This document shows, in pieces, positions 52,084-60,210 of a DNA stretch of 64,000 bases. The notes beneath the pieces are model-generated. The model made no database searches. It saw only the letters and a program-made list of their open reading frames with translations, and was not told where the DNA came from. A program made the position numbers and the translations under genes. Numbering within the stretch: position 1 is the first letter of the stretch; each line of letters starts with the position of its first letter. The stretch comes from an uncultured Eubacteriales bacterium (GTDB lineage Bacteria > Bacillota > Clostridia > Oscillospirales > CAG-382), in NCBI GenBank assembly GCA_934446675.1, contig CAKSEL010000010.1:57708-121707 (forward strand), in the 5' to 3' direction.

Positions 52084-53745
52084 ATGGACGCAAACGAAAC
52101 CAAACGAGAGTCTACAAACTTTATACACAAGATTATAGACGAGGACATCGCAAACGGTCTTACGGCGCGCATACACACGCGTTTTCCGCCCGAACCCAAC
52201 GGATACCTCCATATAGGACATACAAAGGCTATCTGGATTGGCTATTCCACGGCGAAGAAGTATAACGGACTTTTCAATCTCCGTTTTGACGATACAAACC
52301 CGTCAAAAGAGGGCGACGAGTATGTTCAGGCAATACAGGACGACCTTAAATGGCTCGGCGTTGTGCCGGATAAAATATGCTTCGGATCGGATTATTTCGA
52401 TCAGTGCTATGAATTTGCGCTGAAGCTTATTAAGGACGGCAAGGCGTTCGTCTGCGATCTCTCAAAGGAAGAAATCGAAAAGTACCGCGGAACTCTCACA
52501 GCTCCCGGAACCGAAAGCCCGTACAGAAACAGAAGCGTCGAGGAAAACCTCGATCTGTTTACACGCATGAAAAACGGCGAATTTCCGGACGGTTCAAAGA
52601 CGCTGCGCGCAAAGATAGATATGTCCTCTCCCAATATCAATATGAGAGATCCTGTCATCTACCGCATACTCCGCGCGCCGCACCACAGAACCGGCACAAA
52701 GTGGTGTATTTATCCTCTTTACGACTACGCGCACCCGATTCAGGACGCACTTGAGGGCATTACACATTCGCTTTGCGACGTTGAATTTGAAAACCACAGA
52801 CCTCTTTACGACTGGGTTGTAAACAGCATTGATTTTGAGCAGAAACCCAAGCAGAGAGAGTTTGCAAAGCTTAATATCACATATACCAAGATCGGAAAGA
52901 GATATTCAAAGGCTCTTATCGAACAGGGCATAGCCGACGGCTGGGACGATCCCAGACTGCCTACTCTGCGCGCGCTTAAACGCCGCGGATATTCTCCGAG
53001 CGCGATATTCAATTTCGTACAGCTTTCGGGAATTTCAAAGGCGATGTCGCTCTGTGACTACGGTCTTCTTGAGCATTGCATACGTGAGGAGCTTAACACG
53101 ACGGTTCCGCGTAAAATGGCGGTGCTTGATCCTATCGAAGTCGAGATAACAAACTTTGAGGACGGAAAAGTTGAATATTTTGACGTTGCAAACAACCCGA
53201 CAGATGAAAACGCCGGAACAAGAAAGGTTGCGTTCACAAAGCACCTTTACATTGAACGCGAGGACTTCTCGGACAATCCTCCGCCGAAGTATCAGCGCCT
53301 TAAAAAGGACTGCGAAGTGCGTTTCATGGGCGCGTATGTCGTCAAGTGCAACGAGGTTATATACGGTCAGAACGGCGAAATTGAAAAACTGCTCTGCACG
53401 GTCGATCCGGACACTGCCGGAAAGAATCCGTCGGACGGAAGAAAGATAAAGGGTACGATCCACTGGGTAAGCAAGGACTTTTGCGAGGACTACGAGGTAA
53501 GGCTTTACGACAAGCTGTTTAACTGCGAGGACACCGTTGTTATAAACATGGACAACTTCAAGGACTATCTCAATCCCGACTCGCTTAAAGTCATGAAAAA
53601 CGCCAAGGTTGAAAAGTCGATTGAGGGAGCAAAGCCCGGCGACAAGTTCCAGTTTGTCAGAAACGGATATTTCTGCATTGATTTACACAACGACAGGGTT
53701 ATCAACAGAATTGTTACGCTGAAGGACAGCTTTGCGAAGAAGTAA
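52084..53745 (+). CDS. glnS: Glutaminyl-tRNA synthetase
   Basis: GlnRS charges tRNA-Gln directly. The 553-residue class I enzyme has the HIGH motif in FPPEPNGYLHIGHTKA (about residues 36-51), RFDDTNPSKE (about 75-84), and GWDDPRLPTLRALKRRGY (about 282-299), characteristic of GlnRS over GluRS. The KMSKS-type motif, usually VxSKR, reads KIGKR in TYTKIGKRYSK. The anticodon-binding beta-barrels occupy about 345-553. A GAGG site precedes ATG. It follows thyX and is followed directly by R9. Confidence 0.96.
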   Translation: MDANETKRESTNFIHKIIDEDIANGLTARIHTRFPPEPNGYLHIGHTKAIWIGYSTAKKYNGLFNLRFDDTNPSKEGDEYVQAIQDDLKWLGVVPDKICFGSDYFDQCYEFALKLIKDGKAFVCDLSKEEIEKYRGTLTAPGTESPYRNRSVEENLDLFTRMKNGEFPDGSKTLRAKIDMSSPNINMRDPVIYRILRAPHHRTGTKWCIYPLYDYAHPIQDALEGITHSLCDVEFENHRPLYDWVVNSIDFEQKPKQREFAKLNITYTKIGKRYSKALIEQGIADGWDDPRLPTLRALKRRGYSPSAIFNFVQLSGISKAMSLCDYGLLEHCIREELNTTVPRKMAVLDPIEVEITNFEDGKVEYFDVANNPTDENAGTRKVAFTKHLYIEREDFSDNPPPKYQRLKKDCEVRFMGAYVVKCNEVIYGQNGEIEKLLCTVDPDTAGKNPSDGRKIKGTIHWVSKDFCEDYEVRLYDKLFNCEDTVVINMDNFKDYLNPDSLKVMKNAKVEKSIEGAKPGDKFQFVRNGYFCIDLHNDRVINRIVTLKDSFAKK

Positions 53746-54740
53746 GGTGCGCTGAGCCGGGGCTGATTGTTGATTATTTGGGCGGAAACAGATAATTCAC
53801 TGCCATGTGCAGCTCTATACACCGACTTTTCGGAATCGAAAGAGTCGCGCTCTAAAGAGTGTAAACCAAAAGATTTTCGCGGCTCAAACGCCGCCGCGAA
53901 AGCGTGGCTACGGGAGGATTTCACTCTAAAGAGTGTAAATGCACACCGCAATAATGTACGCTTCCAAAAGCTCAAAAATCCTCGTTTTGTACTGCCCCTG
54001 AAACTGTGTCGCAAAATCGCCGCGCGACAGGCGCGCGGATATAGGGTTCTGTACGAAGTAAAACTATTTTCGGAACAAGTGTTATTTTTCATATACGCAA
54101 ACAGTCAACAGGACTTACCTTTACGACCAGCTCGCTGTCGCGAGACGACTACGGCTGAATGTTAGTTTTATGTTTGGTGGGCGAAAAAGTGCAATTCGGC
54201 TTTAAATTAATACAAAAATATACTCTGTGCATTGTTTTATACTTTGCACAGAGTTTTTTACTAAACAAAAAGTAACATTTGAACCAAGTTTCTTGCCGAT
54301 AGGCAAGCTGGGCAGAAAGGTAAGTCCTGTTGACTGCGTAATAACGCATGAAAATTGTACTTTTGAGCCTAAAACACAGTTTACGCAGACCGCAACGTGA
54401 CACGGCATAAGAGTTGAAGCTGAGATAAATAAACTTTACTTAGATACCAACCCCATCCGCGCGCCTGTCGCGCGGCGATTTTGCCGTAAGTTACATGGAC
54501 GTACCGTGATAGCAGTGCGGTCACGCTTGTGAGGATAATTAAGGCACAAAAATCTGAGTTTAGGGCATTTACACTCTTTAGAGTGAAATCCTCCCGTCGG
54601 GGGATTGTCAAGGGGCGAGTAGTCCCTTGAACGGTTTATCCTCGCAGGGGACTTTTCGCCGCCGAAAAGTGCAAATATAAAGTTGCACTTTGAAGAATAT
54701 TTCCCGTTTTCGCCCAAAACAGGCAAAAATCAGCCAAAAG
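53746..54740. repeat. Intergenic composite repeat R9 (inverted M3-M2, terminator, forward M2-M3)
   Basis: This copies the plan of R7. An inverted M3 follows glnS (53770-53925), then an inverted shortened M2 (about 54015-54160), a spacer with the same terminator hairpin (54222-54261), a forward M2 (about 54285-54530; CTTGCCGATAGGCAAG and CCGCGCG/CGCGCGG) and a forward M3 with the TCAAGGG/CCCTTGA arm variant (about 54590-54730). No gene is seen. Confidence 0.85.
54222..54261 (+). terminator. Terminator inside repeat R9
   Basis: Arms ACTCTGTGCA (54222-54231) and TGCACAGAGT (54245-54254) are followed by TTTTTT. Confidence 0.75.
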
Positions 54741-54796
54741 AAAAAGAAAGTGCAGACCTGCATAAAGCGCAAATCTGCAAATTCAAAAGGAGTGTT

Positions 54797-54865
54797 ATGA
54801 AGAAAATGAAAAAAACGCCGTTTGGCTGTATATTAACCGGCAGAACCGGAAAGAGAGATGGATAA
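54797..54865 (+). CDS. Possible 22-residue peptide
   Basis: A short frame begins with ATG after AAAAGGAG at good spacing and ends with TAA. It encodes a Lys-rich start (MKKMKKTPFG) and CILTGRTGKRDG. It is outside the repeat modules and just before the hairpin RNA candidate. No family is recognised. It could be a leader peptide, a small secreted or modified peptide, or chance; only the ribosome binding site supports it. Confidence 0.35.
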   Translation: MKKMKKTPFGCILTGRTGKRDG

Positions 54866-54960
54866 GCCGAAGCGCGTTTTGCAAATTGAAGGGTTGGGAT
54901 AAACAATCTGCGGTGTGACAATAAAGGAATTTCAAAGCGTTTGCTCCTTCGCTTCGGCTT
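54864..54960 (+). ncRNA. Candidate hairpin RNA upstream of smpB
   Basis: Perfect 11-base arms AAGCCGAAGCG (54864-54874) and CGCTTCGGCTT (54950-54960) enclose a further, imperfect stem of about 12 pairs (CGTTTTGCAAATT against AATTTCAAAGCG). The loop is about 40 bases. No known class is recognised. Transcription is not shown; there is no clear T run after the stem. Confidence 0.4.
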
Positions 54961-55120
54961 TGATTGTATTATAAACGGCATTTCTTAAACCAAACTGATG
55001 TCAATGTGAAATTAAGCAAAGCTTTGTGTGAAAAAATGCTGAAAACGCATAAATTTTCCGCCCGATTAAATATTCTCCGTAAAACAAGGCAAAAATTAAT
55101 CCGAAAATTACTTTATTCTA

Positions 55121-55149
55121 TTGAAAAAAAGCGCCGTTGGTGCTAAAAT
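55121..55149 (+). promoter_or_regulatory. Sigma-A-type promoter for smpB
   Basis: TTGAAA (55121-55126) and TAAAAT (55144-55149) have 17-base spacing, 40 bases upstream of the smpB start. Confidence 0.65.
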
Positions 55150-55188
55150 ATATGCGTTGTAGCTTTTTGACGAAAGGAAGTGCGCTGC

Positions 55189-55659
55189 ATGGCTGAAAAA
55201 ACAAAGGAAAACCGTATTGCGGCTCAGAATAAAAAGGCGTATCATGACTACTTTGTGGACGAAACATACGAGGCAGGCATCGCATTGTCCGGAACAGAGG
55301 TCAAAAGCGTAAGAACAGGCGCCGTCAATATGAAAGATTCCTTCTGCCGCGTCGAAAACGGCGAAATGATTATGTTCGGCGTGCATATAAGCCCGTATGA
55401 AAAGGGAAACGTGTTCAATAAAGATCCGTTAAGACAGAGAAAGCTGCTGCTGCATAAAAAAGAAATCATGAAACTTTTTGGTCTGTGCGGTAAAGAGGGC
55501 TATACGCTCGTTCCGCTTAAAATGTACTTCAAAGGCTCGCGCGTAAAAGTCGAACTCGGTCTGTGCCGGGGTAAAAAGAACTATGATAAGCGCGATTCAG
55601 AGGCTAAAAAACAGGCAAACCGCGATATTGAAAGAGCATTGCGCGACAGAAACAGATAA
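55189..55659 (+). CDS. smpB: SsrA-binding protein SmpB
   Basis: SmpB binds tmRNA and brings it to stalled ribosomes. The 156-residue protein has the family pattern: [20 protein letters not shown] near the start, [18 protein letters not shown] (about residues 37-54), [28 protein letters not shown] C-terminal region (about 112-140; here [13 protein letters not shown] and [11 protein letters not shown]) and a basic helical tail. ATG 55189 follows GAAAGGAAG. The tmRNA gene lies about 1.2 kb downstream, separated by an esterase gene. Confidence 0.96.
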   Translation: MAEKTKENRIAAQNKKAYHDYFVDETYEAGIALSGTEVKSVRTGAVNMKDSFCRVENGEMIMFGVHISPYEKGNVFNKDPLRQRKLLLHKKEIMKLFGLCGKEGYTLVPLKMYFKGSRVKVELGLCRGKKNYDKRDSEAKKQANRDIERALRDRNR

Positions 55660-55805
55660 AAATGTCTGCGCAAAATTTTCAGCTTTTGCACAGAACCTGC
55701 GGCATTGCGCCCGGCTGTTCCGTAATATAGTCAGAAACTCGGATAGCCGGCAACAGAATCGGTTATATTCAGAAAATAAAATTAAAACGGAAAGGAATAT
55801 CAGCC

Positions 55806-56678
55806 ATGATTTACGAAACACATAAAATCGAGCTTGATTATTCAAAAATTAACGCACCCAAAATCGACTATACCCCGACGCTGAAACTCATGATTCCAAA
55901 CCTTGAAAAGGAATTTGAGAGCTACGACAACTTCGCCGCACGTCCGACGGTGCTTATTCTTCCCGGCGGAGGATACGCGTTCAGATCCGACAGAGAGGCA
56001 GAGCCTATCGCAATGCACTATCTTACGCACGGTTTTAACTGCGCGGTGCTGTACTATTCGGTAGCTCCCGCAATCTTCCCGGTTTCGCTGCTTGAGGTGC
56101 TGACTGCGGTCAGATTTCTGCGCGATAATTCGGAAAAGTACCACGTAAATAAGGATAAGCTGTATGTCTGCGGATTTTCGGCAGGCGGACATCTTGCGGC
56201 AAGCTCAGGCACTCTGTGGAACAGCAAGGAGGCGCAGGATTATTTCGGAAACACCGACGATTTAAAGCCTTCCGGAACAATACTTGCATATCCCGTAATA
56301 TCCAGCGACTTTGACGGCTGCACGAGAATACATAAGGGTTCGTTCAACAATCTTCTCGGTCGCGACAGAATGAACGATACCGATATGCTCGAATATCTCT
56401 GCCTTGACAGACGCGTGACGCGCGATACTTCGCCGGCATTTATCTGGAGCACGTTTGAAGATACCTGCGTTCCCTGCGAAAGCACGCTCAGATTTGCCTC
56501 GGTACTCAGAAAATGCGGAGTACCGTTTGAAATGCACATCTACGAAAAGGGCGGTCACGGCATGGCAACGGGCGACAAGGTTACAAACAATGCCGTTTTC
56601 CGCGCAAAGGACTGGCTTGCGGAATCTGCGGCATGGATCGCAGATGAAAGAAGCGCTTACATAGACGAAATCAAGTAA
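55806..56678 (+). CDS. Alpha/beta hydrolase, esterase/lipase (BD-FAE-like)
   Basis: The 290-residue protein has the serine hydrolase motif GFSAGGHLAAS (about residues 118-128), an oxyanion region LPGGGYAFRSDRE (about 52-64) and a closing His in EKGGHGMATGD (about 254-264). It resembles acetyl-esterase and feruloyl-esterase-like enzymes that deacylate plant sugars. No signal peptide is seen. AAAGGAATATCAGCC precedes ATG. It stands alone between smpB and ssrA; its substrate is unknown. Confidence 0.85.
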   Translation: MIYETHKIELDYSKINAPKIDYTPTLKLMIPNLEKEFESYDNFAARPTVLILPGGGYAFRSDREAEPIAMHYLTHGFNCAVLYYSVAPAIFPVSLLEVLTAVRFLRDNSEKYHVNKDKLYVCGFSAGGHLAASSGTLWNSKEAQDYFGNTDDLKPSGTILAYPVISSDFDGCTRIHKGSFNNLLGRDRMNDTDMLEYLCLDRRVTRDTSPAFIWSTFEDTCVPCESTLRFASVLRKCGVPFEMHIYEKGGHGMATGDKVTNNAVFRAKDWLAESAAWIADERSAYIDEIK

Positions 56679-56721
56679 GAAACAAAACGACCCGTCCGGT
56701 GAACATATGCGCGGCTGCGTA

Positions 56722-56750
56722 TTGACAAAAACGCCGGACGGTGGTACAAT
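56722..56750 (+). promoter_or_regulatory. Sigma-A promoter for ssrA
   Basis: TTGACA (56722-56727) and TACAAT (56745-56750) have 17-base spacing. An 8-base inverted repeat, CCGTCCGG (56692-56699) with CCGGACGG (56734-56741), spans the -35 region and the spacer, so the upstream gene's terminator and this promoter overlap. Confidence 0.8.
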
Positions 56751-56817
56751 ATTAAACACGAAATGTGCGGCGGCGTGCGTTTAAAGATGCATTTTTGCGG
56801 CAAAAATAAAAATATAC

Positions 56818-57172
56818 GGGGGCGTAAAGGTTTCGACGGGGATTCTAAAGTACGTTAAGCGGGCAGAGGTGCGGAAGCTCTTTAAAACGCCGCAATTTTA
56901 AAATTAAACGCTAACAATAATAAATTAGCTTACGCTGCCTAACTTTGGCGGCCGTCATACCGATGAGGACTGCGGCTTCGGATATGGCGTCATTTTGCAG
57001 TGAACGTGAACGGAAACAAGCTTTGACGTCCGTCATGAACCAATGAAGCTACTCTTTGAGAGCTGCCTGTCTGTCGGTGCTCTTAGAGGGGAAATTTAAC
57101 GACAGACTACGCTCGTAGAAAGATGTGCGGCAGGGTTTTCGGACAGGAGTTCGACTCTCCTCGCCTCCACCA
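56818..57172 (+). ncRNA. ssrA: tmRNA (ssrA)
   Basis: The one-piece tmRNA of 355 nt starts with GGGGGCGTAAAGGTTTCGAC and ends with GTTCGACTCTCC...CGCCTCCACCA, closing the tRNA-like domain. The resume codon GCT is at 56910. The tag frame (56910-56942) encodes ANNNKLAYAA and then TAA. With SmpB it frees stalled ribosomes and marks the products for proteolysis. The tag end AYAA differs from the usual ALAA. Confidence 0.96.
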
Positions 57173-57181
57173 GAATTACGG

Positions 57182-57218
57182 TCAGAACAGATACAGTCTG
57201 TTTTGATCTTTTTTTATT
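57182..57218 (+). terminator. Terminator of ssrA
   Basis: TCAGAACAGA (57182-57191) pairs with TCTGTTTTGA (57197-57206), followed by TCTTTTTTTATT. Confidence 0.85.
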
Positions 57219-57229
57219 ATACAAAAGCC

Positions 57230-57258
57230 TTGCGCACAAGCATGAAATGATTTATAAT
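57230..57258 (+). promoter_or_regulatory. Sigma-A-type promoter for the glycosidase-like gene
   Basis: TTGCGC (57230-57235) and TATAAT (57253-57258) have 17-base spacing, 35 bases upstream of the start. Confidence 0.65.
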
Positions 57259-57292
57259 AAGGCTTACAAAGCGTATTTCAGGAGGGATTTTA

Positions 57293-59194
57293 ATGCGGAA
57301 AATCTCAGTGCCCGTCGCCATACAGAGTCTGAGTGACACCGAGCTTGAAAATGACCTTGAAAAGTATCTTGATTACTTTAAAAAGGGAAAAGCAGATCGG
57401 GTATTTATAACGGTTCTGCCCGGCCCGTACTCCGCGCAGTTTGATAACGACATACGTTCGGACAAATTTAAAAGAGCCGTTCAATTCTTTAAAGAAAACG
57501 GCTTTGAAACGGGTGTGTGGATAAGCTGCTTCGGTCACGGCGGCACATTATCGCACGAGGAGAAAAAACTTGCAGGAAACAATTACCGCAAAATAACGGG
57601 AGTTATGGGCGAAACGTCGCAAAACGGATATTGCCCGTCAGATGAAAATTTTACCGCCGATTATACGGAACGTGTAAAATATATAGCGGAGTTTAATCCC
57701 GATATGATCATGTTAGACGACGACTTCAGATTAAATCTGAGAGAAGGTTATCGTATGGGGTGCTTTTGTTCCGCGCATTTAAAGGAATTTTACCGTCTGA
57801 CCGGCGAAGAAATTCCGAGAGAAAAAATTGAAGGGCTTGTATTTTCGGGCGGCAAAAACAAATACCGCGACGCATATATGGATATGCTGTGCAAAACTCT
57901 GACGGATTTTGCCGTGAGTGTAAGAAAAGCCATTGATGAGGTTAATCCGGAAATACGCGCCGGAGTATGCACCACGCCGGTCGCATGGGATTTTGACGGC
58001 ACCGATGTGCCCGGACTTTCAAAAGTCTTTGCCGGAAAAACCAGACCTTTTGTAAGGACGTTTGGCGCACCGTATCATTTCCCGTACTCCTTAATTGAAA
58101 CGATAGAAAACGAACGTATGCAGATGAGCTGGATCAAGAACACAGACCCGGATATAGAGGTCTTTTCGGAGGGCGACGTTTATCCGCGTCCGAGATATAA
58201 CGTTGCGTCAAAACCGCTGGAGCTTTTCGACCTGATTCTCAGCTGCGATCCGAATAACGACGGGTGCTTGAAGTATATGTTCGACTATGATTACAGAGTC
58301 GGGTATGAAGAAGGATATATAAAATCGCATATAAGAAACGCAGATACCGTAAACCGGGTAACGGAATTGTTTGCGGATAAGCAAATGACCGGTGTATCTG
58401 TGTTCGAGGCTATGCATAAAATACGAAACGCGGTGTGGGACAATGAAAAGAAACCGGACTATATGTTCAGCTCGCTTGCTGCAAGCCTGATTTCAAAAAA
58501 CAGCATACCGACAAGCTATGAAGAAACCGGTTATCCCGTCTTTGTTGGCGGCGAAAGCGCAAGATATATTTCTGCCGAAAGACTTAAAAACGGCGCGGTA
58601 TTGGATTCCGGCGCAGCGCTGATATTAAAGCAGCGCGGAATAGACGTCGGGCTTATATCTGCCGAAAGTACGCAGTGCGCCGAAGGCGAGTATTACATAA
58701 ACGACGAACATACAATATCTTATTCCGGTATACATACAAAAAATCTTGTGTGCAGCGCCGGCGCCGAGGTGCTTACCCTGATATATCCGCAGAAAACTCC
58801 CGGTGCATATAAATATGAAAACGCCGGCGGAATAAGATTTCTTGTTTTTGCAGGCGAATTCCGTCATATTGACGCCTTTGACAGGCAATATTTCAACAAT
58901 TATTACCGTCAGCATCAGGTGACTGAGGGTGTTGAGTGGGTAGCGGGAAAAAAGCTTCCTGCCGTATGTGAAAAGAATCCCAACCTGTATATAATGGCGG
59001 CAAAAAACGACAAGGCTATGAGCATACTGGCGGTGAATATTTTCGCAGATGAGATTGCGGAACCCGTAATAACTCTTGACAAAGCATATTCAAACGCGAG
59101 ATTCTTAAATTGCAGCGGCGATTTAAGAGGAAACAAGCTGTATCTGTCTGAAATTCCGTCCTTTGGCTTTGCGGCATTTGAAGTCAAAGAATAA
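57293..59194 (+). CDS. Putative TIM-barrel glycoside hydrolase-like protein
   Basis: The 633-residue protein looks like a multidomain glycosidase. The N-terminal barrel region has repeated strand patterns, GVWISCFGHGG (about 75-85), DMIMLDDDFRL (about 141-151, two or three Asp) and NPEIRAGVCTTP (about 220-231). A middle region (about 390-530) resembles a GH42-like trimerisation fold, and a small C-terminal beta domain follows. No signal peptide is seen. No established GH family can be named with certainty. CAGGAGG precedes ATG. Neighbours are an AraC regulator and a zinc dehydrogenase, consistent with sugar use. Confidence 0.6.
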   Translation: MRKISVPVAIQSLSDTELENDLEKYLDYFKKGKADRVFITVLPGPYSAQFDNDIRSDKFKRAVQFFKENGFETGVWISCFGHGGTLSHEEKKLAGNNYRKITGVMGETSQNGYCPSDENFTADYTERVKYIAEFNPDMIMLDDDFRLNLREGYRMGCFCSAHLKEFYRLTGEEIPREKIEGLVFSGGKNKYRDAYMDMLCKTLTDFAVSVRKAIDEVNPEIRAGVCTTPVAWDFDGTDVPGLSKVFAGKTRPFVRTFGAPYHFPYSLIETIENERMQMSWIKNTDPDIEVFSEGDVYPRPRYNVASKPLELFDLILSCDPNNDGCLKYMFDYDYRVGYEEGYIKSHIRNADTVNRVTELFADKQMTGVSVFEAMHKIRNAVWDNEKKPDYMFSSLAASLISKNSIPTSYEETGYPVFVGGESARYISAERLKNGAVLDSGAALILKQRGIDVGLISAESTQCAEGEYYINDEHTISYSGIHTKNLVCSAGAEVLTLIYPQKTPGAYKYENAGGIRFLVFAGEFRHIDAFDRQYFNNYYRQHQVTEGVEWVAGKKLPAVCEKNPNLYIMAAKNDKAMSILAVNIFADEIAEPVITLDKAYSNARFLNCSGDLRGNKLYLSEIPSFGFAAFEVKE

Positions 59195-59289
59195 AACCCG
59201 AATTCCAAGGAATAAATTTCCTGACGCGTATCGCAGCGTTCCGGCATTGCCGCACAACCATCAAAAAGTATCAATATGCTGCAAACTCC

Positions 59290-59314
59290 GGCCGCGGTTT
59301 CCGCGGTCTTTTTT
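59290..59314. terminator. Terminator between glycosidase-like and araC genes
   Basis: GCCGCGG (59291-59297) pairs with CCGCGGT (59301-59307) around TTT, followed by CTTTTTT. The flanking genes converge. Confidence 0.75.
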
Positions 59315-59345
59315 ATATCCGTATTATCTTTATTCCGTCTTTGCC

Positions 59346-60071
59346 CTATTTTGCCGACATCTTATACTCATACGGCGAAAGCCCGGTATATTTTTTAAAA
59401 CAGCGCGAGAAATAATACGGATCGGAAAATCCGCACAGCGCCGCGACTTCGGCTACGGAATAAAACCTCGACGTCGAAAAATACCTCTTTGCCTGCCGTA
59501 CTCTCAGCGACGTTAAATACATAAGCGGAGTTTTTCCGGTTTCCTCTTTAAAGCAATGGCGCAGATATTCAAAGCTCACGCCGAGCTTTTTAGCCTCGTC
59601 CGGTATTGAAAACGACGAGTCCGACACTCCGCGCGCAAGTATGTTTTTAAACCGTCCGACAAATTCGTACTTCGGTTCGTTTTCACAGTATTTCGCGGCA
59701 TATCCGTAAAATGCGCCGGTCAGATACTGCAATATTTCTTTATAATTTTTTTCTTTCTGAACAAAGTTGGTGCATATCATTTTGCCGAGTATCAGCATCT
59801 CGCCCGTTGAGTCGCGAAACGACGTCACTTCGTCAGGCAAATACACATCGTCCATCTGTATGAATAAATCCGAGATAAGTCCGTCGCCCGTTACACGGTG
59901 GCTGACTCCCGGCGGTACGATAACAACGCTTCCGCGCGATACGGGAATCTGTACGTCCCCGGCAACCGTCATGCCTTGTCCGTCCGTTGTGATAACAACC
60001 TCAAAATATCCGTGCTTGTGGCTGCCGCAGCCGCTTATGTTCTTTCCTTCGCCGCACATTACAAGTTCCAT
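59346..60071 (-). CDS. AraC family transcriptional regulator
   Basis: The 241-residue regulator has an N-terminal cupin sensor (about 1-130; GSHKHGYFEVVI and VPPGVSHRV) and a C-terminal double helix-turn-helix (about 140-240) ending with YSVAEVAALCGFSDPYYFSR and the FKKYTGLSPYEYK signature. It should bind a sugar or related ligand and control nearby genes. It is divergent from the zinc dehydrogenase gene (140 bases apart) and convergent with the glycosidase-like gene. Confidence 0.92.
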   Translation of the reverse strand: MELVMCGEGKNISGCGSHKHGYFEVVITTDGQGMTVAGDVQIPVSRGSVVIVPPGVSHRVTGDGLISDLFIQMDDVYLPDEVTSFRDSTGEMLILGKMICTNFVQKEKNYKEILQYLTGAFYGYAAKYCENEPKYEFVGRFKNILARGVSDSSFSIPDEAKKLGVSFEYLRHCFKEETGKTPLMYLTSLRVRQAKRYFSTSRFYSVAEVAALCGFSDPYYFSRCFKKYTGLSPYEYKMSAK

Positions 60072-60210
60072 TTTTTGCTCACCCTTGTACAGTTTATCAC
60101 ATGACAGCCGGATTGTCCATGCTTTTGTATGAATTGTTTATTCCTTTTTTGCGTTTCTTTGCGCTATAATAGAGATACAATAAGAAATCCGAAAGGAGAT
60201 GCGCGGAAAA

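Noticed and set aside
5176..54740. Integron-like attC sites, since flanks are conserved and stems vary
   Set aside because: The separated genes are unrelated housekeeping operons in normal order, no integrase is seen, and the attC core site is not recognised.
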